The position numbers and the translations under genes were made by a program. Source: Pollenia angustigena (lineage: Eukaryota > Arthropoda > Insecta > Diptera > Polleniidae). Taken from it: a DNA stretch of 64,000 nt. This document shows, piece by piece, positions 33,986 to 45,865 of this stretch. Below the pieces are notes generated by a model, which was not told the origin of the DNA, made no database searches, and saw only the letters and a list, made by a program, of their open reading frames with translations. Positions within the stretch are counted from its first letter, which is position 1, and each line of letters opens with the position of its first letter. Location: the NCBI GenBank assembly GCA_930367215.1, contig OV884056.1:227593127-227657126 (forward strand), written 5' to 3'.

Positions 33986-34879
33986 AAACTGGCCATAGAA
34001 ATATTTATGGGGTTTCGAAATTCAGTAATTAACATATTATTTACAAACATTCTGGACCCTAAAAAATAAATCCTTGTTACCAAGTGTGCAATATCATCGT
34101 ACCTTTACGCTGGTCGCACGAAGCTGTATACAAACAACCACCAACAGCACACTTGTGACAATTCTACCAGGATCATTTACATAATCTCCTTCTTACAAAC
34201 TGCAAAATAATTGTCCATGGTATAGCAATAACATTAATAGATTAATACAGATCTATCAGTAGACCAACTCATTATACTACTTATGTATAGTTTTCCGGTA
34301 CATTATTAACAAAGGGGAATTCCTTTAACCAGTCCGGAATTTATTTTTGCGTAGACTTCTCGTTGCCTTTAAGAAGATTGTGATCCGGTCAGCAGCCAAT
34401 ATGTTCGAGATCTATCAAATGTAAAGCCTAGACAGGCGTAAAATATTATGAGATTGCAGCGCCAAGACGTACCCAATATCTGGGAAAGCAAAGAATTAAG
34501 ATGAACTAAGAATTAAAATACATGTTACGTATTCTTATATTATTTAAAAGCCTTTACATTCTGTAAATTTTTAATTAATTCAAACATTTTGTGTAAAAAT
34601 TTTGCATTAATGGAGAATATAAACAGCATATCCCGGAACCTGGTATTGTAAAATATAAAAAAAACAATAGGAATCCGATACTCATTGGCGATGTAAGCAC
34701 AAACACATACTATTGCAGACAAATTTGAGAAAAATTGCCATTGTAAAAATTAAATACCCTGCAAACAATTTCGATCAAAAAATAATCTAAATAATTTCCA
34801 AATTAAGCAAAAGCCTATCACTTTTGCTACTCAATACTTATTGATGTAGTTACGTCGTTCGGAAAGATGTTTTCAACTA
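33986..34879. other. No supported feature
   Basis: AT-rich sequence of mixed composition. No coding-like frame or inverted repeat that I can support. Confidence 0.35.
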
Positions 34880-35095
34880 CACCCAGAGAAAAAACATGGT
34901 TAAATATGGTTACCTCCAACAAAACTATTTTTAAAATAAAATTTAAACATATTTTGTTTAACTTTACCATGTTATTGTCACCGGCAACCATATTATGGTT
35001 AACTTAGTCCTCGATCAAGAAGCCACAACCATATTATGGTTGGCTTCAAACATGTTATGGTTGATAATAACTAACATATGTTTAACACTTTTGTA
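34880..35095. mobile_element. MITE family with CACSCAGAGA ends, copy 2 (left half)
   Basis: CACCCAGAGAAAAAACATGG begins at 34880 and is followed by GGTTACCTCCAACAAAACT, uninterrupted at the point where copy 1 carries a hAT. Palindromic words AACCATATTATGGTT occur at 34987 and 35027. The matching right end was not found, so the copy may be truncated near 35095. Confidence 0.7.
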
Positions 35096-36372
35096 TTTAG
35101 TATTAAACTTTTATAATTATCTGCAGAGCTTTTTAACATTACAAAATATTATAATTAATTTCAGTGTTTTTATTAAGAATAAAAATTGGGAATAAAGCAC
35201 ACAACAACTTCAATTAATGTTGGATGAATTCCAACCAATTGTAGTGAGGAATGTAAGAAAACATAAACTCACTGTGACAAAATATAATTTAGAAGACTCT
35301 AATTTCTAAAAAACATATTTTGTAGTTGTAAAATGCCGGAAAATCTTCTGCATAACAGCCAGATGTGACAAAGTAGTAACATTTAAGTAGACAATCGAAA
35401 AGTTCTCTATCAAATGATTGGAGGGTACATGTTAATAGCATCAACACCAGTGCCAGCACAACCATCACCAATTCGCCGTTACGCTGGCCACAACAAGAGC
35501 AATAATGGTAACATAAAATAAACAATATTATAAACATATAAAAATACAAGAATACAACGTTAAACAAAGCAAAATAAAATAAAATATAAAAAAAAAATAT
35601 ACATAAATAAATAAAAACAAAATTGAACTGAAAAAATTAAAACCGAAGTGAAAATAAAGTCTGAGTTTATGCGGTCATTTTGGTGAAATATAAGCACATT
35701 AATTTTAACACAACATTAAATTCGATATGGCTGCTGGTTTGTACATCCTTTAGTAGAAACACACACATACACAAACAAATACAATGCAAAGACTTCCATT
35801 TGTATGAGTGTGTATGTGATGGCAAGTGTATTGAATTGTGTGCAATTCCTTTTAACTGTTTTGTACCGCGCTCCATATAAACAAGTTGATAAGATAAAAT
35901 TTTGTGTTATTGGATTGGTTGTGTTCTTAAGTTAATGAAGCCTCCCATTTTAATAGAGGGCTAATAGTTATAAATGGCACAGGTATAAACATACATACTT
36001 AACATTATTAAAAAAAAAAAAAGTCTCATCAAATTAAGGCAAAACAAAATAAGAGTCGTGTGTAATTAATTTGCAAGCGAAAAAGTGTCTACTTAAAGAT
36101 AAGAGGATTACTTTAGCAGGCTGTTAAGCTGAAATTAATATTGAGGGATTATGTTCTTTCTGTATGTGCAAGTTTTAATTAAGAATCTTGTGTAACTTAT
36201 TTTAGTTTTTAATGTTTTGTTCTAGAATACACCCTGCAATAGAAATTGTCACACAAGAAATTATTCATAAACACATGAAACTAGGCAACTTACAAAATCA
36301 CTCTGCACACTCAGTTCTTCATGATCATATTAGATCATATTAGTTTGATTATTGTGTACGCATCGATATTGT
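35096..36372. other. No supported feature
   Basis: AT-rich sequence. The frames at 35667-35880 overlap on both strands and show no domain. Confidence 0.35.
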
Positions 36373-39300
36373 GTTTTGGGGGATGGGGTATTTCGCAGAG
36401 GTGCACTTGTGCGGAAAGCTATCTGCCTGTCATCCACTTGGGGATGACAAGAAGCGATTCCTCTGTTTCGAAATTCCCAAGCAGCTCACTACTTCCGGTC
36501 TTATACCAAGTATCCTCTGGTAATGTCTCTCAGACATTCGTCTGTCGACAGCTAGAGTGAGAAGGCACACAGTTGGGTAACCTGAATGGCATGCTAAAAC
36601 CGTTGCGTCTCAGGTAACTAGGTGGCCACCGAAATTAACAGGCACTGAAACTCAACTGTTCGACCTGCCTAGAGGTTGTTGGCAGCCCCAACACTAGGAT
36701 CGGATGGGAGGCCTAATCAGTCCCTCAATCTTAAACTGAAATGATTACTGAAACCGCAACAAATAATAATCAACGGATCCCCAAGATGACGACCTTTAGC
36801 ATGAAAAAAATGACACGAGTTGGAACATGGAACGTGCGCACACTCCTAGAAACATCTAAACTGGCCCAAGTATGCAGAGAATTCGCCAACTACAACCTGC
36901 TACTTGTAGGATTGTGCGAAACCAGATGGCCAGAAGCAGGAGAATTCAAGACCTCCGAAAACTTTACTTTTTTATATTCCGGCAAACCGCTAGATCAACC
37001 AAGGTCGAGTGGAGTCGGACTACTATTATCCAGAGAAGCCCAAAGTGCACTGATCAACTGGAAACCTCATGGTGACAGAATAATCACAGCAAGATTCCGC
37101 ACTAAGGCCAGGAACCTCACCTGTGTGCAATGTTATGCACCAACAGAAACCTCTGAAACTCTGGATAAAGAAAACTTTTATAGTTACTTAAACAGAGTGT
37201 TGACATCAATACCACGTGGAGATATCGTGTTACTAATGGGTGATTTCAACGCACAACTAGGTGCAGACAACACTGGGAGAGAAACCCTAATGGGACAGCA
37301 CGAAATCGGTAGAATGACGGAGAATGGAGAGCTTTTTACTGAAATATGCAGCAACAACAATCTTGTGATCGGAGGCACCATATTTCCTCACAAAACTTGC
37401 CACAAAGTAACGTGGGTTTCGCCAGACAAAGTGACCGAAAATCAAATCGACCATATCGCCATAAGCAAATCATGGCGCAGGTCTCTCCTGGACGTGCGTT
37501 CCAAACGTGGGGCAGACTGCTCTTCAGACCACCATCTCGTAGTTGCTAGTCTCCGCCTAAGGGTAGCCGCGATTCGTAAGCCACCATCCACTGAACGTAA
37601 ATATGACGTAGAAAAACTTAAAAACGTTCAAAATCTTCACAACTACGTGGAAGAGCTAAAAGGAGGATTGGTTATACAACGAGCACACCCAGTGATAGAA
37701 TGGAAAAATATAAATAATAGCTTCAACGATGCTGCCAGAGAACATATTGGCTACAGGGCACGCAAAAGAGCGCAGTGGATGTCTGACGATACCTGGAAGT
37801 TAGTACTGAAAAGGAAAGAAATAAAGGCAAAACAAAATACAGCAAGAACACGAGGTGAAAAGGCATCGCTAGGGGAAGCGTACAGGCGACACGATTTGCT
37901 AGTCAAGCGAAGTGCTAGAAATGACAAAAGACGATGACACGAGTCACTAGCTTGTGATGCCCAAAAAGCATCTGTAGAACATAGATCCAAGGATCTATAT
38001 GCAATCACTAAAAAACTCACTGGTAAAAATTTCGTGACTACAAAACCACTTAAGAACAGCGAGGGAGTATTATCTACATCTAGGAATGATCAATTGGAAA
38101 TAATGAGACAGCATTACTCTTGTATGCTTTCAAACCCACCACATAATCTTTCCAATATTTGCTCATGTCCATCCCACACAGTCAGGCAGGATATATCAAC
38201 TGAATGTCCTGATATTCTCGAAGTGTTAAACGCTATTAACGCTTTAAAGGCAAACAAGGCACCCGGTGTTGATAATATAGCCCCCGAAATGCTTAAAGCT
38301 GATCCCCAATTAACAGCTAACATTCTGCTACCCCTCATCGAGAACTTTTGGTTATCATTTGAACTCGACGCAAATCTTAAGGAAGGTATAATTGTGAACA
38401 TCCCTAAAAAAGGCGACCTTACCGACTGCAGGAACTGGAGAGGTATCACAATCCTTAGTGCAGTTAATAAAATTATAGCACATATCATCAATAAAAGAAT
38501 CTCGGATGCTATTATGGATGATCTCAGACCAGAGCAGGCTGGATTTCGCCCACAAAAATCTTGCGTTGACCACATCAATAGCTTGCGAATCATAATTGAG
38601 CAGTCCGCAGAGTGGCAGTCCCCCCTCTACATGGTCTTTATCGATTTTGAAAGAGCTTTCGACACCTTAAGCCATAATGCAATATGGAGCGCCCTTGCGT
38701 GTAAAGGTGTTCCACCTAAGATCATCCAACTCACTCAGGCACTGTATGCAGACGTTAAATGTAGAGTTGTTCATGACAACGCTCTAAGTAGCAGCTTTAA
38801 TGTGGTAACCGGAGTGCGCCAGGGATGTATACTATCACCCCTTCTCTTCAACATTGTCCTTGACGTCATAGTGCGCAACGCCACTCAAACAAATAGAGGT
38901 ATAAGATGGGGGCTTACTCAACAACTTGAGAGTCTGGAGTACGCCGACGATATCTGCCTCCTATCTCACAGCTATCGTCATATGTCAGCTTAACTAAAAT
39001 CTCTTGAAACCGAAGCTGCAAAAGCTGGATTAAAAATTAATATTGGAAAGAGTAAGGTAATGCGCTGCAATACCCTCAATAACAGCAAATTTAAAATACA
39101 GGATGTTGATCTAGAAGAAGTCAAGTCGTTTTGCTATCTTGGTAGCATTTTAACACATACTGGCGGCTGCAGCAATGATGTGGCCTATCGAATGTCAAAG
39201 GCCAAGCAATCATTTGGCATGTTGCGCCCTGTATGGAAATCTGCCTCTATTTCGGAACACACTAAGATTAGCATATTTAATTCTTGCGTCAAATCGGTGC

Positions 39301-39736
39301 TTCTTTACGCCTGCGAATCATGGAACACGACATCACGAGAAATAAACGCCATTCAGGTGTTTGTTAATCGCTGCCTGCGTAGGATCCTCAAGATATTCTG
39401 GCCAAACGCCATATCCAACACTAACCTTTGGCAACGGACAAACCAACGGCCAATTAACATCGAGATCCTTAATCGAAAATGGCGCTGGATAGGTCATTCG
39501 CTCCGTAAACCACATGGCGACCCTACTAAATCTGCGATTGACTGGAACCCCCATGGTAATACAAGAAGAGTTGGCCGTCCGACGCACACCTGGAGACGTC
39601 AACTTGAATCGGAAGTAAACCAAAGTGGGCTAAGCTGGAGGGAAATTAAACATCTAGCATCAAACCGGATCGAATGGAAAGAGTTCGTTGCGGCCCTTTG
39701 TTCCTACTAGGAACCACAGGACATAATATATAATAT
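36373..39736 (+). mobile_element. RTE-type non-LTR retrotransposon, nearly intact
   Basis: The 3364-bp unit is flanked by the exact 11-bp duplication ATCGATATTGT (36362-36372 and 39737-39747). It has a 368-bp 5' leader (36373-36740), one long ORF, and a very short 3' end of only 26 bp with an AT-repeat tail (ATAATATATAATAT), all typical of RTE elements. Its base composition is clearly less AT-rich than the surroundings, which together with few mutations suggests a recent arrival. Confidence 0.93.
36741..39710 (+). pseudogene. RTE ORF: endonuclease plus reverse transcriptase, two premature stops
   Basis: A single frame of 989 codons holds an AP endonuclease (TWNVRTL near residue 30, CETRWPE, LLMGDFNAQLG, DHIAISKSW, SDHHLVVA) and an RT (PKKGDLTDCRNWRGITILS, QAGFRPQKSC, FIDFERAFDT, GVRQGCILSPLLF, YADDICLL), ending with the RKWRWIGHSLRKP signature of RTE C termini. 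All catalytic residues I can name are present. The frame is broken only by TGA at 37935-37937 (in CGA-like context, a likely CpG transition) and TAA at 38991-38993; no frameshift was seen. The ATG at 36741 is the first in frame after the leader. Confidence 0.93.
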
Positions 39737-39747
39737 ATCGATATTGT

Positions 39748-40534
39748 TTTTAGTGAACTTTGGTACAGATAACATTGTAAAATTTTTCACGGTTGCTTGG
39801 TAGAAAGCACTTAAAAAAGCGAGTTGCTTTGCAACTGATGTTTTGGAACTCACCCTTTCTTTTAAAATTAACAAAAAAAAAACGTTTAATCTATATATAT
39901 AACAATTATAAAGTATTGTTTGTCTAGCCGGGCCATTTGATACCCTATACCTCAGTATTTAAAGGCAAATGTTTTAATGTGTAACATATTTGGGACAACT
40001 TGTCATAACATAGAAGAACATAGTATCTCTCGTAAAAGTTGTTGTTGCCAATTTTTGTGTCAAAACCAATCTTTATAAGAAAGTTATGGCACTAAAAGCT
40101 ATTTTCTGCAGTAGTATTTATACGGGAGATATGGTCAAACATCAACCGATTCCAATTACATCTGATAAAATGATTTACAATACAATTAAATAAGTTTGGA
40201 CGAAATTCAATCTTAACACCAACATAATTAAATGGTCTACGAGCACAAAGATTCTATTCCGGAAAGAAGTTTGTATGGGAGCCATGTGCAATTATGTACC
40301 GATTCTTACTGTTTTCAAAAGCGTTCGTCCTTATGAAAATTAAGACGTGTGTACCAAATTTTATCAAATTATCTTCAAAATTTCGCACTTACCTTGGGCA
40401 CAAGTTTGCATGGATAGTAGACGGTACCTCAAATAAAATTCCCGTTCACCCCCTTATGTAAATTATTTCTGCAAGACGGTTTCGAAAAAAAATTATTTGT
40501 TTTTTCGCCAAAAGTAGGGGTCGCCTTTTTAAAT
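39748..40534. repeat. Diverged relative of the AAGTAAGAAAGTAT fold-back family
   Basis: From 39898 the words AAAGTATTGTTTGTCTAGCC, GGGCCATTTGATACCCTATA and CAGTATTTAAAGGCAAA follow the order of the left end of 7424-8299. The remainder to about 40500 includes TTGCGCACTTACC-like and GGATAGTAGACGG words shared with the tails of related copies. Strongly diverged. Confidence 0.45.
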
Positions 40535-41303
40535 TTCATGGTAGTCCAATCTTAAAGTATGACATATTAAAGTTAAATAGCGTTATTCGTTTTGAGGCAG
40601 TGCCCCATAACTGAATACCATAGCACCAGATTGGCTTTAAGATGGAGTTGTAAAGAAGAAGATTGCAGTCGAGACTAAGGACAGAGTTTCTTCCAATAAG
40701 CCAATGAATTTGAATGACTTTTAGTTTAATTTGAGTTAATTTCGCCTCTATATGGCTTTTCCACGTTAAACGGCGATCTAGATGAATACCGGGGTATTTT
40801 ACATGCAAATTTTGAGGTATTATTTGATTATTGATTTCAATAGGGGGGCATGATTACCGACGCAAGGTGAATGTTATATGTACGCATTTTTAATCATTGA
40901 CCTTTATCCTCCATTGCTTTAACCATAGTTCGAGTTGAAATATATGATCCTGCAGGTATCGAGATGCTTCTTGACTGTTTTCGTGCACGCTTATAAAAGC
41001 TGTATCATAAGCAAATGTTGAAGTTTGGTTGTAGTTTGGATGCTTCCCTGAGGGACTCCAACGTCAATTTGCTGAGGAGAGCTTAAATAAACCTAACAGC
41101 TTGTGTGTGTTTATTGGTAAGTTTAGCTTCAGTTTATGTAATAAGCCTTCATGCCAGACTTTATCAAAAGCTTGAGAAACATCGATGAAGAGAGCGGAAC
41201 AATATTTTCTTTCTGCAAAGGCTTTTCTTATTGCGTTTACTATACGATGGGTTTGCTCAATTGTGCTGTGTTCTCTTCTAAAGCTGAATTGGTGGTTAGG
41301 AAT
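40535..41303 (-). pseudogene. Jockey-like copy 2, reverse transcriptase C-terminal half
   Basis: On the minus strand, HSTIEQTHRIVNAI / FIDVSQAFDKVW (motifs 2-3, 41290-41155), a PQG-containing motif near 41050, then FAYDTAFISVHENSQEASRY, where the catalytic FADD has become FAYD (41005-41016). Between these two motifs some 30-40 codons are deleted and the frame changes. The end reads YPGIHLDRRLTWKSHIEAKL and NSILKPIWCYGIQLWGTAS, typical of jockey. Inactive. Confidence 0.85.
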
Positions 41304-42587
41304 TAGTGCTGGGAAACTATCGATAGACTATCGATATTATCGACATTCTTAAAATATCGAAAATATCGATAGACAAAATATCAATATCGACATTATTATT
41401 ATTTAAAATACAGCTATGAAGACATCTAACAACAGTTATACACACATATTTTTTTTCCGCAAATTTTTACTTGCTTTTCTTAATTCGCGCTGAATTTCAG
41501 CAATGAATACAAACAACAAGAATGGCAAGTGGTATGGATTGCTTAGCATTACTTTTTACTGCTAATTTAAGGCCTTTAAGTCGAAATTTGTACATGTTTA
41601 TTTAGGGACTGAAATGTCAAATATTTTTGTAATGTTGTAAAAAAACAAGTAAGAAAGTATTGTCGGTCAAGCCCGACCATATGATACCCTACACCACAGT
41701 ATTTAAAAACACATCATGCTTATGTGTCCGTGTAAATATGGATTTATTTATGTTTATAAACTTCATGAAAATCGGTTTGAAAGTTTGTGAGCGGCAGAAA
41801 TTGCCCCCTACCTCCCCTTGTGGTCTTATTTTTGAAAATCTGTATAGCCTATGTGTTCCTATAGATATGGATCTATCTATGTTTTAAATTTCATTAAAAT
41901 CGTTTTGATAGTTTCTGAGAGGAAAAAATTTCCCCTTATTTTCCCTCGTGGTCCTACGATTCAGGCCATTTTCAATAAGAACCTATGACCCAAAATTGCG
42001 ACCTGTACTTTGCGCACAAGGTTACATGGACAGCCAGCCAGCCGGACGGACATCGTTAGTTTGACTCAGAAAGTGATTCTGAGTAGATCGGTTTACTTTA
42101 AGGTGGGTTTAGGACCACTATTTTAAGGCGTTACACATATCAGCACAAATGCATAATACCCTCTCCACTATTGTGGTGGGGTTATAATAAATGCAAATCC
42201 AAATGCAATTGCGAGCATGGGACAAAACAATGAACGACCATAAGAGGATTAGTCCGCTAGATTGATTGCCTTTTTGGGTTTAGAATTTAGAAAATTTTTT
42301 AAAGTTGCAATGGAATATCTTAAAGTCCCTGTTACTTCGGTTTTTTCAGAAAAGTACTTATCAATTTTTGAAAAAACTGCCATCTAAAATAACGTGCGTA
42401 TATACAAACGTCTCATACATTTAATAAAGTAATAAAAACAACGGACTGTAGCCTTATAAAAAAATAATTAAAGTTTTCCTGCACAAGTACAAGCATTCAG
42501 TCGATAGTTATATCGATATATCGATAGTGAAATCTGAACTATCGATAAATATCGATGGGAGAAAATATCGATAGTATCCCAGCACTA
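41304..42587. mobile_element. hAT-type element inserted in jockey-like copy 2
   Basis: Ends TAGTGCTGGGAAACTATCGA and TATCCCAGCACTA are flanked by the exact duplication TTAGGAAT (41296-41303 and 42588-42595). Copy 1 reads GTTAGGAATACATATACAT uninterrupted at 31713-31732, the empty site. Palindromic CTATCGATAG and ATATCGATAT words fill both sub-terminal regions. No transposase; a half copy of the AAGTAAGAAAGTAT family is nested at 41645-42185. Confidence 0.93.
41645..42185 (+). repeat. One-sided copy of the AAGTAAGAAAGTAT family
   Basis: AACAAGTAAGAAAGTATTGT then CGGTCAAGCCCGACCATATG matches the inverted right end of 7424-8299, followed by two of its tandem units. The other end is different: GACCTGTACTTTGCGCACAA, TCAGAAAGTGATTCTGAGTA and a terminal hairpin CCTCTCCACTATTGTGGTGG. 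That tail is shared with 46185-46470, suggesting the fold-back form arose from such asymmetric units. Confidence 0.7.
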
Positions 42588-44229
42588 TTAGGAATACATC
42601 TATTTTCATTTAAAATTGGGGTTAATTTTGACGTTAACAGCTTCTCAAACAGCTTTGATATATTAGAAAGTAACCCAGTAAAAACTTCGCCTACAAAATA
42701 ATGTGTTGAGTAATCAGAAAAACTAAAGAGCACTACTTACAATTCTACTGAAATAATTAATGAATTTTACAAGGGATGTCCCAAAATGAACGCATTAAAA
42801 AGTAAGTCATTATTTTTTTTACCTACATACATCCAGAAAAAAGTAGTTATGGAAGTTGTTATAGATGTAGTTATAGAACAAAGCTACAAAATAATGAGTT
42901 AAAGAAGCTATTCATTATGAAAAAGTAGGCGAAGTTTTTACTGGGTAAGCTTATAGGCATATATGACTCAACTTTTGTGTGATCCTTTCCTGGTTTAGGT
43001 GTCATGGTGACTAATGAAACCTTCCACTTTTGAGGATAGTATTCAAGGCGTAAAATAGCATTACAAATTAAAAGAATAATTTTCTTTGCTATGCTGAGTA
43101 GCTCCAAAAGCATTTTGTTGCTCATATTATCAAAACCAGGAGCCTTCTTGGGGTTTAAATCACAAATAGCATTTTCGATTTCTCTTAATTCAAATCTTAG
43201 GGGAACAGCTGATCTAGCTGCAACAGGTGGTAACTCGACCGCAATATCGTGAGATATATTTGGGGTAAATACTTTTTTTAAATGATTGACAAACAGATTT
43301 CCTTTTTTAACATAATTTCTTGCCCAACTTCCATTCAGGTTTCTTAATGGTGGTTTAGATACAACTGGCCTTTTGAGCTTTCTAGCTGCACGCCAAAATG
43401 AGTAGTCTGATTGTGGGGTTGCATCAAGTTCCCTAAGATATTTTTTCAGAGAAGCCGTTTTCTGTGTCTGCAATAACTTTCTTAGTCTTTTTGTACACTC
43501 TTTTAGTAAGTTCTTAAGTTGAGGGGATCTGTACAATTGCCACTCTCTTCGAGCCCTCCTTTTTCAGACAAAAGATGCTCGACATCTGTGGAATATATTT
43601 CAAAAGTTTTTGTTTTTTTGGGGGCAATATTGGAATGTTGAACAGCTAGTTTCAGAAAACTATCAAAATTGTCAATAGAGCGATCTAAATAATCCGGTGT
43701 ACTGAGCGGAATATTTTCTGTGCAATGGGTACTGAGATATTTTTTATATTTTAACCAATTAATTTGCATAGCTGTCGTCGCTAAGTAACCAGTCGGAGGT
43801 ACAATTCTATTGGGGTTCATTATAGTAACAATTGTAGGTGTGTGGTCGGAAGATAATTGTAGGGAAGCTTCAAAATGAATCGTTTCTATGGGAATGTTTT
43901 TAAACACGACGAAATCGATGACATCTGGAATGTTTTGATGATCAGTAGGCCAATATGTTGGTTGTCCGCTCGCTACCACATTTAAGTCCATTTTAGAAAT
44001 TGTGTTAAATAAAACACGAACCTTTGGTGTTATAAGTCGCAACCCCCAGAAGGTATGTTTAGCGTTATAATCGCCAGCGGCTAGGAAACACGGTCCTTAT
44101 GATTTAAAATATTTACAATACTGGCTTTCTTGTATTGAAAATCTAGGCGGGGAGTATAACGATGAAATTACTAGGTTTCTATTTAATTCCTCAACGCAAA
44201 TGTTCGTTGCTTGGAGATAATCTTCACGA
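42588..44229 (-). pseudogene. Jockey-like copy 2, endonuclease C terminus to RT fingers
   Basis: The minus strand from 44042 reads MRLITPKVRVLFNTISKMDL, VIDFVVFKNIPIETIHFEA and LQLSSDHTPTIVTI (the SDH motif of the endonuclease), then after a frameshift near 43520 the linker, PLRFELREIENAICDLNPKK and APGFDNMSNKMLLELL (RT finger motifs), then WKVSLVTMTPKPGKD and ESYMPISL (RT motif 1). The MITE at 42674-42945 interrupts it just after this motif. Confidence 0.88.
42674..42945. mobile_element. MITE with CCCAGTAAAAACTTCGCCTA ends
   Basis: CCCAGTAAAAACTTCGCCTA (then CAAAATAATG) at 42674 is mirrored at 42921-42945. TAA flanks both sides (42671-42673, 42946-42948). Aligning with jockey-like copy 1 (31767-31790) shows equal spacing with a single copy of the target, so the insertion is confirmed. 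Its ends belong to the CCCARYAAAAA group. Confidence 0.88.
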
Positions 44230-44619
44230 TGATAACACATTTTTTTTTTAAATTTATTAAGTATTTTTTTAATTTAATTCATTACAATAGGTGGCCTCAG
44301 CGCCTAGTGGCATTTTTGAGGCGAGTTGGCAAAGTTAATTTAAAATTAATTTCAATATACATATGTACATACGTTCATAAATCAAAAAAAAAGAAAAAAA
44401 AATTATATAAGTATTTAATAAGAAATAAATATATTTTACGTTAAAAGCTCATCTATATGTTCTTAAATGTGTTTTTTTAGTAATTTTTTAAATGTTGAAA
44501 TTCTATTTGCGTTTTTTAACTCTTGTGGCAAGTAATTAAACTCACGGCTACCCATGAACTCAACACGCTGCTTAGTAGTTTCCAATCTGCATCGGGCTAT
44601 TCTTAAATTTTGATTATTT

Positions 44620-45297
44620 CTAGTATCCAATGTTATTCAAGCATTTAGATACGTATAACAAAAGTTGCATTTTGTAAATACCATATATTGGCAATATAGT
44701 TTGGCATATGTCTTTAAACAGTGATGAAGTAGAATATAACATTAGAAAATTAAAGACGATTTTTAAAGCTCTATTCTGCATGCGTTGTAACGATTTTAAT
44801 TGATAACTTTTTTTATATCCATACAAAATGGCCAAATAATTAAAATGACTGTGGATTAAAGCATTATATATAATACGTTTCGAATCTTCATGAAATTTGT
44901 TTCTGAATTTGTATAAAATGCCAACGGCTTGCGCGGCTTTCATTCTAAGCGATTGTATGTGTTTGTCCCAAACAAGATTGTTTTGAATATTAATGCCTAA
45001 GTACTTAACAGACTTAATTTCTATGATTGCTCTTCCATCAACAATTATCGAAAAATTTATATTATTACAAGTTGGCTTAACTTTCGACTTTTTTGAATTA
45101 AATTTAACCACCAAAGTTTTTTTTCCTGAAATATTATTACTACTAGTGGACTCATTTTTCTTTTTAATAAAATATGCATCTTCAATACAGTTTGGTAGCA
45201 TTTCTAGACCAACACCTTTTATAAGGTTCAAAACAGTATCACATGCTGATTGATCTTTTGATACTACTACTCCACTTATTATGCAGTCATTTTTCAC
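44620..45297 (-). pseudogene. ORF1 C-terminal part fused to reverse-transcriptase C terminus
   Basis: The first ~75 residues (KNDCIISGVVVSKDQSACDT ... GKKTLVVKFNSKKSK) resemble the RNA-binding second half of CR1-type ORF1 proteins. From about residue 80 the sequence is a post-catalytic RT region: SIIVDGRAIIEIKSVKYLGI then NIQNNLVWDKHI and RIIYNALIHSHFNYLAILYG. The junction keeps an open frame, so the deletion created a chimeric ORF. The start is inside the coiled-coil ORF upstream, shifted by one base in an A8 run. Confidence 0.75.
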
Positions 45298-45380
45298 CCT
45301 CTGATCATTTAAAAATTTAATTGATTCTTTTAAAGTCAGAACTTCTTTTTTTAATGTTCTGTTTTCTTTTTGAACATCTA

Positions 45381-45743
45381 CTAATTTTTTTTGTTCTCAG
45401 CAACACCTTTCATTATTTCATCAAACTGTGCTGACATAAATTTATGCGACTCTGTTAAAACAGACAGCTGATCGAGTTTTTTTAGCTCAGCTTTAATTTC
45501 GTTAAGTTCTCTTTTAATTGTACCACTATTGTTGTTGTTATTACATATGTGACACTCATATTCTTCACTTTCATGCTTTAACAAGTATTCATACCTTGGT
45601 TTGTCTAATTGTGTACAAACTATATGGAAGTTTTTTTTACACTTGTCGCACTGAATAAACTCTTCTTCTTCTTCTATCGCCAAATAACATTGACTGCAAA
45701 TTGTTTTGTTTATTTTTAGACTACGGCGACCTTTTCCAGCCAT
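45381..45743 (-). pseudogene. ORF1 N terminus with PHD finger
   Basis: Starts MAGKGRRSLKINKTICSQCY and continues with FIQCDKCKKNFHIVCTQLDK and YECHICN. The spacing Cx2C..Cx2C..Hx2C..Cx2C is a PHD finger, the domain found at the N terminus of ORF1 in several CR1-group elements, followed by a coiled coil (RELNEIKAELKKLDQL). The frame stops at an A8 run near 45386; with one more A it would continue into the ORF at 45297-44620, so a 1-bp homopolymer deletion is the likely break. Confidence 0.85.
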
Positions 45744-45865
45744 AGTTCATAAGTTTCAGAGATAAAATATGCTTTTTAAAGGATTTATATCAATATACCT
45801 TTGTAAGGCTTCCGATAAATATAAATTAATTAAATTAAAAATTTATATTTTTAATAATGCATTAG

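Larger units (their letters stand above)
44230..45865 (-). mobile_element. Internally deleted CR1-like non-LTR element
   Basis: Inserted in the endonuclease region of jockey-like copy 2; copy 1 is continuous at the same place (33760-33785). On the minus strand it has an ORF1 with a PHD finger and coiled coil that runs directly into the C-terminal part of a reverse transcriptase; endonuclease and catalytic RT core are absent. The 3' end carries a run of ten A. About 3 kb appear to be missing relative to a complete element. Boundaries are approximate because the target duplication is unclear. Confidence 0.8.

Noticed and set aside
35667..35880. Overlapping 66-69-codon frames on both strands
   Set aside because: Mirror-image frames without motifs; probably chance.
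38114..38593. 159-codon frame on the minus strand of the RTE element
   Set aside because: Shadow of the RTE reverse transcriptase on the plus strand.
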